Origin: Kiritimatiellota bacterium
GTDB taxonomy: Bacteria > Verrucomicrobiota > Kiritimatiellia > RFP12 > UBA1067
Direction of reading: 5' to 3'
Length of the DNA stretch: 6,981 bases
Assembly (NCBI GenBank): GCA_009777165.1
Contig: WRML01000110.1
Span: 1 to 6,981 of the forward strand
A program made the translations under genes and the position numbers. Numbering within the stretch: position 1 is the first letter of the stretch; the number at the start of each line of letters is the position of its first letter. This document shows, piece after piece, positions 1 through 5,589 of the stretch. The notes under the pieces were generated by a model. The model did no database searches. It was not told the origin of the DNA and saw only the letters and a program-made list of their open reading frames with translations.

Positions 1-180
1 CTCAGCATGACCCCGAGCCTCATCCCGCACGTGAAATATGCGCTAAGCCACGTCACGCTGGAAGCGGCGCAAGCGTTAGCGGGCACAGTCCGCACGATGA
101 CCGCCGAAACCGCCGACCGCATCTACGCCCATTGCCGCGACCACCTGCTCAGCTACACACATCCTGACCATCGCAGGTGA
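1..180 (+). CDS. ptsI: C-terminal end of a phosphoenolpyruvate-protein phosphotransferase (PTS enzyme I) -like protein, 5'-truncated
   Basis: The frame is open from the left edge to the TGA at 178-180 and gives the last 59 residues of a protein whose start lies outside the window. The segment beginning LSMTPSLIPHVKYALSHVTL, followed by EAAQALAG, resembles the extreme C-terminus of enzyme I of the PEP:sugar phosphotransferase system. There the PEP-binding TIM barrel ends with a similar 'SMSP..IP.VK..IR' helix, then a 'leeA..LA' helix and a short tail. Enzyme I takes the phosphoryl group from PEP and passes it to HPr in the cytoplasm. The catalytic Cys and the phosphohistidine domain would lie upstream and cannot be checked, so a related PEP-utilising enzyme is possible. 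A separate promoter follows before the next gene, so co-transcription is not required. Confidence 0.65.
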   Translation, partial: LSMTPSLIPHVKYALSHVTLEAAQALAGTVRTMTAETADRIYAHCRDHLLSYTHPDHRR

Positions 181-190
181 TGCCGGGCGG

Positions 191-218
191 TGAATGTTGA
201 ATGAATGTTGAATGAATG
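191..218. repeat. 11-bp direct tandem repeat (about 2.5 copies)
   Basis: The unit TGAATGTTGAA occurs at 191-201 and 202-212 and is followed by a partial copy (TGAATG) at 213-218. It sits just upstream of the -35 element of the following promoter. It could be a direct-repeat operator or simple slippage; the sequence alone does not decide. Confidence 0.6.
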
Positions 219-231
219 CTTCACTTCCTTG

Positions 232-260
232 TTGACCTTCCACTTTGTTTAGCGCATAAT
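232..260 (+). promoter_or_regulatory. sigma70-type promoter for the Tat-exported sugar-isomerase-like gene
   Basis: TTGACC (232-237) matches the -35 consensus at five of six positions. CATAAT (255-260) matches the -10 consensus at five of six positions. The spacer is 17 bp, the optimum. The region is the most AT-rich stretch between the two genes and lies about 28 bp upstream of the start codon, which predicts a short 5' leader of about 20 nt. An overlapping alternative -10 is TAATAT at 257-262. Confidence 0.7.
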
Positions 261-272
261 ATTGAAACTTAC

Positions 273-280
273 AAAGGAGG
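273..280 (+). promoter_or_regulatory. Shine-Dalgarno sequence that fixes the start at 288
   Basis: AAAGGAGG lies 7 nt upstream of ATG 288-290, near-perfect complementarity to the 3' end of 16S rRNA at normal spacing. It decides the start. The in-frame ATG at 216 has no such site, lies upstream of the promoter, and would place a non-homologous stretch ahead of the Tat signal. Confidence 0.85.
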
Positions 281-287
281 GATTGGA

Positions 288-1865
288 ATGTCCACAGATG
301 ATGTGCAATGCCGTTGTTGTCCGCAATGTTCTGCGGAACCAACGTCCGAGATTCAACTCGACCTCTCGCGCCGTCAGTTCGTCGCCATGGGTGGCGTGCT
401 GGTGGGGGGGCTCACGTTGATGGGCCTGCAAGGGAACCTCTTTGCCGCCGAGGGGGATCACACCGTGCCGATGCCCAAACCGCGCAAGCCGCTGGTCGTC
501 AAACCGATCCTCATGCACGACCTGCCCACGCCGCGCGAGGCGACCTCCTGGCGCAACTGGGGGGGCATCCACTCCCGCGAGGCGGCGCAGGAGGAGGTGG
601 GCCGCATCCGCTCCGAACTCAACGGCCTCAAGGCCAAGGCGGATTACCCCATCGCGTTCCTCGAGCTTGTGACCGCGACCAGCGTTGACCAGCTGAACGG
701 CAACGCGGACATCGCCGCGTGCGACGTGATCCTGTTCTACGGCGCGGGGCACAGCATCAACGGCATCCAGAACTTCGGTAAGGACGTCATCGTCTTCCAG
801 CGCTGGAAGAGCGGCCCCGTCTATCTCCAGTACGAAATCGTCAGCCCGCGTTTCCTGCGCCAGCACACGGACGAGGCGGCGGTCGCGAACATCCGCAACG
901 AGGATGTCGTCACGGACAACGTCAAGGAGCTCGACTGGCGGTTCCGCGCACTCTGCGGCCTGAAGAACACGATGGGGTCGAAGATCGTCACCATCGGCGG
1001 GGCCGGCGCGTGGGCATCCCCCGGCCTCAACGTCCCCGAGAACGTCAAGAAAATCTGGGGGTTCGAGTACCACGACGTGAACTACGATGACCTGTCCAAG
1101 CTCATTGACGAGGCCAAGGCCGACGCCGCCGTCATGGCGCGCGCCAAGAAGCGCGCCGTCAGCTACCTCAAGCTCCCGGGCACGAAACTGGAGACGGGCA
1201 TGGACTTCTTCGTCAACTCCTTCGTGCTCGACGAGATTTTCCGTCTCCTCATGAAACAGGTTGACACGCGCCTCATCACGGTCAACTCCTGCATGGGCGC
1301 GATCATCCCGCGCTCCAAGACCACCGCCTGCTACACGCTGACCACGCTCAACGACGACGACTACCTCGCGTTCTGCGAGTCCGACTTCTGCGCGATCCCG
1401 GGCGGCGTGCTGCTCGGCAACATCACGGGCAAGCCGGTCTTCCTCTGCAACCCCACCTTCCCGCACGACAACATCATCACCGTCGCGCACTGCACCGCCC
1501 CGCGCAAGATGGACGGCAAGAAGCTCAACCCCGTGCGCATCGTCACGCATTACGAGTCCGACTACGGCGCCGCGCCGTGGGTCAAGGCCCCCCTCGGCAC
1601 GGTCACGACGCACATCGCCGCCGGGTTCCGCTCCGAGCGCTGGGTCGGGATCAAGGGCAAGATTGTGGACGTCCCCTTCCGCCCCATTTGCCGGACCCAG
1701 TACGACATCCAGTACAATGTCCCGGACAGGCTGCTTGCGGACCGCATGCCCGGCTTCCACTGGATGACCTGTTACGGCGACTATCGCAAGGAGATTGGCT
1801 ACGCCCTCCGCCGCACCGGCATCCAGTGGGACAACCTCGACGAGGTGCCGGTCAAGGAGGCGTGA
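288..1865 (+). CDS. Tat-exported L-fucose/arabinose-isomerase-like protein
   Basis: This is a 525-aa protein. A twin-arginine signal (SRRQF at 27-31, then a hydrophobic stretch to about residue 48) predicts export of a folded protein to the periplasm. Before it lies a Cys cluster, CRCCPQC (8-14), which is unusual. The mature part resembles sugar-isomerase-fold proteins of the FucI/AraA superfamily: an N-terminal region with SWRNWGGIHS (87-96), a middle region with LDWRFRALCGLKNT (215-228), then a highly conserved C-terminal part with FCESDFCAIPGG (362-373), FPHDNIITVAHCTAPRKMDG (391-410), HYESDYGAAP (421-430) and GFHWMTCYGDY (489-499). E364, D366, H401 and H491 are candidate metal or acid-base residues, by analogy with the Glu/Asp/His metal site of L-fucose isomerase. 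The substrate is unknown, and enzyme activity is inferred from family resemblance only. It has its own promoter and a strong RBS, and ends 16 nt before repeat unit A. Confidence 0.75.
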   Translation: MSTDDVQCRCCPQCSAEPTSEIQLDLSRRQFVAMGGVLVGGLTLMGLQGNLFAAEGDHTVPMPKPRKPLVVKPILMHDLPTPREATSWRNWGGIHSREAAQEEVGRIRSELNGLKAKADYPIAFLELVTATSVDQLNGNADIAACDVILFYGAGHSINGIQNFGKDVIVFQRWKSGPVYLQYEIVSPRFLRQHTDEAAVANIRNEDVVTDNVKELDWRFRALCGLKNTMGSKIVTIGGAGAWASPGLNVPENVKKIWGFEYHDVNYDDLSKLIDEAKADAAVMARAKKRAVSYLKLPGTKLETGMDFFVNSFVLDEIFRLLMKQVDTRLITVNSCMGAIIPRSKTTACYTLTTLNDDDYLAFCESDFCAIPGGVLLGNITGKPVFLCNPTFPHDNIITVAHCTAPRKMDGKKLNPVRIVTHYESDYGAAPWVKAPLGTVTTHIAAGFRSERWVGIKGKIVDVPFRPICRTQYDIQYNVPDRLLADRMPGFHWMTCYGDYRKEIGYALRRTGIQWDNLDEVPVKEA

Positions 1866-1881
1866 CGGAAGGACGGATGAT

Positions 1882-1988
1882 TGATGATCAGATGAGTTGT
1901 AGTCCTGTAGTCCCGTAGTCCCGTAGTCAGAGAAAGCTGGACGACGGGACGACGGGACGACGAAACAGGACAGAAAGGACGAAAGACC
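1882..1988 (+). repeat. Intergenic hairpin cassette, unit A
   Basis: The unit has three parts. The box TGATGATCAGATGAGTTG is at 1882-1899. The left arm (1899-1928) holds four GTAGTC motifs spaced 8 nt apart. After an 11-nt loop (1929-1939), the right arm (1940-1961) holds GACGAC motifs. The 22-bp stem pairs 19 positions; each mismatch is the A of GTAGTC opposite the G of GACGAC. A purine-rich tail with AGGACA and AAAGGAC (1968-1980) then leads to the start codon at 1989. The 3' side has no T-run, so it is not a classical intrinsic terminator. Similar units occur at 5359 and 5465. I cannot assign it to a named repeat family. Confidence 0.85.
1974..1979 (+). promoter_or_regulatory. Ribosome-binding site inside the tail of repeat unit A
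   Basis: AAAGGA lies 9 nt upstream of ATG 1989. It is part of the cassette tail, so the repeat appears to supply translation initiation for the downstream gene. It is weaker than the AAAGGAGG site at 273-280. The right arm of the hairpin ends only 12 nt upstream of it, close enough for the structure to affect ribosome loading. Confidence 0.65.
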
Positions 1989-4900
1989 ATGAAAAAGACG
2001 ATGATGATGATGACGGCCGCGGGCGCACTGCTTGCGGTGACTGCGGCTCATGCGCAGTGGACGGGTACTCTGTTGAATAACCTTGCCGTGACGAACGCGT
2101 CCGGGCAGATTAATGTCCTGCACGACGGCGGAGGGAGTTATAACAACAACCAAAACTACACGGCGGACAAGGCGTTCGACAAGAACACGTCCACGTACTA
2201 TGACCCGAGCGCCGCCTTCAGCCAGGGCGCATGGGTGGGTTTCGAGATGGAGACCCCGATGCTCATCACCCGCGTCCGCTATTACGGGCGCCAAACTTAC
2301 GCAAACCGCGTGAGGGGCGTCGAGGTCCAAGGCGCGAACCTGTCCGACTTCTCCGACGCGGTGACGCTCTGGACGCTCAACCCCCCGGAGAACTGGAACC
2401 CACAGTCGTGGAACGAAGAGCTGATCCTTGACCCCGTCGCCGCCACGTCGTTCAAGTTTGTGCGGTGCTACGCCCCCCTCCCCCTCTCCTACGGCGGGAA
2501 CTTCGCCGAGCTCGAGTTCTACGGCGCGGCACCGATGAACGCAGCCAACCCCCCCGCCGCCCCGGTGCTGGCGTTCGACGGCTGCGTCAACTGGCGCATG
2601 AACCTGATCTGGCCGGGCGCGACGGACACCATCCTCTATGAGATCGAGCGGAAAATCGGGCACGAGGACGTCTTCTCGCCCCACTTCTCACGATACCACC
2701 AGTCGGGTGACATCCACTACATGGACTCGACGTTCTTCATGTATCAGGACACCGAGTACCGCATCCGTGCCCACAACAACGCGGGCGCGTCATCGTGGGT
2801 CACTGTCACGGGTTTCGCCCGCAACGGCGCGACAGGGCAGTGGATCGGCACCCCCGGCACCTACGGCGGCGGCATGACGGGCGACAAGGCGTTCGACGGC
2901 AACGTCACGACCTACTTCGACGCGCCCTCCGGCAACGCGAACAACGCATGGACCGGGCTGGACTTCGGGAGCGAGAAGGAGATCACCAGCATCCGCTTCG
3001 TGCCGCGCCGCAACTCGACTCACCCCAACCGCATGGACGGCGGCTGGTTCGAGGTCGCGGACAACCCGGACTTCATCAACCCCACAGGCGTCTACACCAA
3101 CAACGGCGCCCCCTCCATCAGCGGCGTGACCGAGGTCGTCCTCGCCCAGCCCGTGACCAACCGTTACGCGCGGTACTGCTCGCCGTCCTCTGGGTACTGC
3201 AATGTCGCGGCGATCGATTTCATCCAGCCCCCCACACCCCTCCCCTCGACGGGGCTTACCGTCGCCAGCTCGGACATCACCAACGCCTTCGCCGTGCTGA
3301 CGTGGGACAGCCGCGACGGTATCACCTCGCTCTTCTCCTCGACGCTCGTCTACCGCGCCACCAGCCCGGGGGGGCCCTATGACCTGATGACCCCCGAGGG
3401 CCTCTGCGCCGAACAGGAATGGACGGACACGACCGTCGCCACGAGCATCCGCTACTACTACAGGCTCACCGCGCTGGTGAACACCCTCTCCGGGCCCATC
3501 GAGGGCGAGCCCAGCCCCTACGTCTCCTATATCCCGTGCTTCTGGATCGAGCGCGACCCCGTCACCCTTGCGACGATCAAGCCCGGCATGGCCCTCCTCG
3601 GCGCAGGGGCCCCCTACCAAAATAACGGCAACTTGGATGTCCACGCCATGTTCGACAACAAGCTCAACACCTACGTTGACACGGTTGCGACGAACCCCGC
3701 CGTCGGCGTGGACCTCGCCAAGCCCTACGGCATCGTATTCATGCGCCACGCCGCGCGGAGCGGGAGCGGCTCCGTAGCGCGGCTCAACGGCGCGGAGTTG
3801 CGCGGGTCCAACGACCCCGACTACACCAACAACTTCACACGCCTCGCGACCTTCGCCGGGGCTGTGTCGGAGACGCTCGTCACCCAGCAGACCGTCAACC
3901 AGGAGCCGTTCCGCTACATCTTCGCCCAGCGCCCGGACGCGAACCAGTTCCACGGCAACATCAACGAGCTTGAGCTTTACGGGTGGGACCCCGACATCGC
4001 CAACAGCATCTTCAGGGCCCCCCCCTCCGTCACCCTCTCCTTCCAGCCGGGGGGGATCCAGCTCGACTGGGAGCAAGGCACCCAGCAGGACTCCTACCGC
4101 ATCGAGCGCAGCACCGACGGCGTGACCTGGACCAGCGTCGGCGACACCTCCGCCACCCCCTTCATTGACGGGACCCCCCTCATCGGCCAACGCGCGTTCT
4201 ACCGCGTCGTCGCCGTGCAGACGGCCCCCCCCGCCGAAGCGTACTCCGACCCCTACCCCATCATCGCCTACACCTCGGGGAACGGGACCGGGCTGACCGC
4301 GAACTACTTCACCAGCTTCACCCTCGCGTACAACCCCGCCGAGGCGTGGGCCGGGACGTTCACCGAGGGCCCCATCGACTTCAACATCGCCGCCGCCGGG
4401 ACCCCCATCCGTCCCGACGTCCCCGGGTCAGATCTAAACGTCCGTATCGCCTGGACGGGCAAGCTCATCGTCCCGTTCGAGAGCGACTACACCTTCTACC
4501 TCACCCGCGACGACGGCGTCGCGCTCCGCATTGACGGCGACTTTGTGATCAACAGGTGGACCGCCACCACCACGCCCGAACAGGGGACCGTCCACCTCAC
4601 CGCCGGAGAGCACCCCCTCCGCCTCGACTACTTCCAGGCGGGCGGCGGCAAGACCCTGAAGCTCGAATGGGGGGGGGCCGTGGACCGCGCCGTCATCCCC
4701 GTGTTGCAACTCCTGCCGGACCCCCTCCCCACGGGCGAGGGCGTCTTCATGCAGACGGGCGACTGGTCCGGCCGCACCTTCGGCGGCAACCGTCTCGGCT
4801 TCCACACCCTGAACCCCGACGGCTCCCTCACCGTCGCCCACTCAGACAGCGACATGAGCGGCACCACCGAACGCTACCACTACGTCTGGCAGACCATCCG

Positions 4901-5372
4901 CGGCGACTTCGTCTTCGAGTCCCTGGTGGACATTGACATTGACCCTGCCCGCGCGACAGGGAAAGGGATGCTGATGGTGCGCAACGGACTGTCCGCCGGA
5001 TCGCCGTTCTTTGCCGCCGCCATGATTGCGACCAACTCGGTCGGGAAATTCAACGTCACGCAACGCCTCGCGCAAGGTGCGAACATCACCGACGCATCCG
5101 CATGGATACCCCCCTACCTGAACCCCGCCTACCTGCGCATCAAGCGCGTCGGCGACGTCTTCGAGTTCGCCTACCGCGACCCCGCCTCCCCCCCCTCGGC
5201 ATGGGTGACGTACCACACGTTCGAGGACACCACGGGCATCTTCAACACAGACCTTTTCGCCGGCGTCGCCGTCTGCGGCAACGACACCAGCCCGCAGATG
5301 TTCCAGACCGTGGACTTCTCGGAGATCAAGCTCCGCCGCCTCATAATCTACACGCTGCTGATGATCAAATGA
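1989..5372 (+). CDS. Large secreted multidomain protein: discoidin/Fn3-like repeats, PA14 and C-terminal beta-sandwich
   Basis: This is an 1127-aa protein with a Sec signal peptide (KK at 2-3, hydrophobic core 10-20, likely cleavage AHA|QW after residue 22). Domains in order, with borders approximate: F5/8 type C-like (about 23-180), Fn3-like (187-278), F5/8C-like (279-413), Fn3-like (416-520), F5/8C-like (532-665), Fn3-like (668-763), PA14 (765-910), and a concanavalin-like or DUF1349-like sandwich (about 913-1117). The F5/8C modules show KAFD.N..TYYD, KAFDGNVTTYFD and AMFDNKLNTYVD, and the first and third end in EFYG or ELYG. PA14 shows YFTSF, AWTGKL, YTFYLTRDDG (D841, D842), IDG (848-850) and W857. 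These families commonly bind glycans, so a carbohydrate-binding extracellular role is likely. No catalytic domain is evident. There is no LPXTG, PEP-CTERM or obvious sorting tail, and the last residues come from repeat unit B. The start is supported by the AAAGGA site and by the paralogue at 5590. Confidence 0.85.
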   Translation: MKKTMMMMTAAGALLAVTAAHAQWTGTLLNNLAVTNASGQINVLHDGGGSYNNNQNYTADKAFDKNTSTYYDPSAAFSQGAWVGFEMETPMLITRVRYYGRQTYANRVRGVEVQGANLSDFSDAVTLWTLNPPENWNPQSWNEELILDPVAATSFKFVRCYAPLPLSYGGNFAELEFYGAAPMNAANPPAAPVLAFDGCVNWRMNLIWPGATDTILYEIERKIGHEDVFSPHFSRYHQSGDIHYMDSTFFMYQDTEYRIRAHNNAGASSWVTVTGFARNGATGQWIGTPGTYGGGMTGDKAFDGNVTTYFDAPSGNANNAWTGLDFGSEKEITSIRFVPRRNSTHPNRMDGGWFEVADNPDFINPTGVYTNNGAPSISGVTEVVLAQPVTNRYARYCSPSSGYCNVAAIDFIQPPTPLPSTGLTVASSDITNAFAVLTWDSRDGITSLFSSTLVYRATSPGGPYDLMTPEGLCAEQEWTDTTVATSIRYYYRLTALVNTLSGPIEGEPSPYVSYIPCFWIERDPVTLATIKPGMALLGAGAPYQNNGNLDVHAMFDNKLNTYVDTVATNPAVGVDLAKPYGIVFMRHAARSGSGSVARLNGAELRGSNDPDYTNNFTRLATFAGAVSETLVTQQTVNQEPFRYIFAQRPDANQFHGNINELELYGWDPDIANSIFRAPPSVTLSFQPGGIQLDWEQGTQQDSYRIERSTDGVTWTSVGDTSATPFIDGTPLIGQRAFYRVVAVQTAPPAEAYSDPYPIIAYTSGNGTGLTANYFTSFTLAYNPAEAWAGTFTEGPIDFNIAAAGTPIRPDVPGSDLNVRIAWTGKLIVPFESDYTFYLTRDDGVALRIDGDFVINRWTATTTPEQGTVHLTAGEHPLRLDYFQAGGGKTLKLEWGGAVDRAVIPVLQLLPDPLPTGEGVFMQTGDWSGRTFGGNRLGFHTLNPDGSLTVAHSDSDMSGTTERYHYVWQTIRGDFVFESLVDIDIDPARATGKGMLMVRNGLSAGSPFFAAAMIATNSVGKFNVTQRLAQGANITDASAWIPPYLNPAYLRIKRVGDVFEFAYRDPASPPSAWVTYHTFEDTTGIFNTDLFAGVAVCGNDTSPQMFQTVDFSEIKLRRLIIYTLLMIK
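2001..2012 (+). repeat. ATG trinucleotide run in the signal-peptide coding region (4 copies)
   Basis: Four consecutive ATG codons encode Met5-Met8 of the 1127-aa protein. The paralogue at 5590 has five at the same position. Length changes stay in frame, so slippage alters only signal-peptide length, but it also offers several in-frame alternative start codons downstream of the same ribosome-binding site. Confidence 0.8.
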
Positions 5373-5457
5373 GTTGTAGTCCCGTAGTCCTGTAGTCCCG
5401 TAGTCGGAGAAGGCAGGACTACGGGACGACAGGACTACGAAAAGGACAAAAGGACAG
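5359..5457 (+). repeat. Intergenic hairpin cassette, unit B (overlaps the 3' end of the 1127-aa gene)
   Basis: The box TGATGATCAAATGAGTTG is at 5359-5376, and its TGA at 5370-5372 is the stop codon of the upstream gene. The left arm (5376-5405) has four GTAGTC motifs 8 nt apart. After an 11-nt loop (5406-5416), the right arm (5417-5439) pairs with 5383-5405 at 22 of 23 positions, the most regular stem of the three units. The tail AAAAGGACAAAAGGACAGA (5440-5458) matches the tail of unit C but breaks off there, and no large gene follows it. Unit C begins a few bases later. No terminator-type T-run follows the stem. Confidence 0.85.
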
Positions 5458-5464
5458 ATGGTAT

Positions 5465-5589
5465 TGATGATCAAATAAGTTGCAGTCCCGTAGTCCTGTA
5501 GTCCCGTAGTCAAAAAAGTCAGGACTACAGGACTTCAGGACGACAGGACTACGAGACAGGACAAAAGGACAGAAAGGACGAAAGAGACC
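5465..5589 (+). repeat. Intergenic hairpin cassette, unit C
   Basis: The box TGATGATCAAATAAGTTG is at 5465-5482. The left arm (5482-5511) carries one GCAGTC and three GTAGTC motifs. The 11-nt loop (5512-5522) starts with six A. The right arm (5523-5552) pairs with the left at 25 of 30 positions. The tail (5553-5589), with ACAGGACAAAAGGACAGAAA and then GGACGAAAGAGACC, runs into ATG 5590 and closely matches the tail of unit A. Units B and C form a tandem pair, so the intergenic region 5373-5589 is almost wholly repeat. Confidence 0.85.
5573..5578 (+). promoter_or_regulatory. Ribosome-binding site inside the tail of repeat unit C
   Basis: AAAGGA lies 11 nt upstream of ATG 5590, in the same sequence context (CAGAAAGGACGAAAGA) as the site before ATG 1989. 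The shared context supports both start calls. No convincing -35/-10 pair was found in 5373-5589, so expression may depend on read-through from upstream or on an unrecognised promoter type. Confidence 0.6.

Noticed and set aside
216..287. Upstream in-frame ATG extending the Tat protein by 24 residues
   Set aside because: It lies upstream of the predicted promoter elements and has no Shine-Dalgarno sequence. ATG 288 has AAAGGAGG at 7-nt spacing.
1877..1918. Small ORF MIDDQMSCSPVVP after the Tat-protein gene
   Set aside because: It consists of repeat box and hairpin sequence read in one frame; a similar peptide arises from unit B, so it reflects the repeat rather than a coding gene.
1899..1961. 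Rho-independent terminator after the Tat-protein gene
   Set aside because: The stem is strong but no T-run follows it; the next bases are purine-rich and contain the next gene's ribosome-binding site.
249..2684. Very long open frame on the minus strand (about 811 codons)
   Set aside because: It is antisense to two well-supported genes and results from their GC-rich, C-ending codons. The translation is low-complexity (Val, Arg, Asp, Gly) with no recognisable domain, and it crosses repeat unit A.
2790..4190. Minus-strand open frame of about 466 codons inside the 1127-aa gene
   Set aside because: It has the same shadow composition. The + strand frame shows clear discoidin, Fn3-like and PA14 motifs and a signal peptide, while this frame shows none.
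5458..5478. Six-codon ORF MVLMIK between repeat units B and C
   Set aside because: The purine tract is only 3 nt from the ATG and the peptide is made mostly of repeat-box sequence. It is kept as evidence of cassette history, not as a gene.
5376..5552. CRISPR-like array of short repeats
   Set aside because: The periodicity is 8 nt with no unique spacers and the parts form inverted arms of hairpins.
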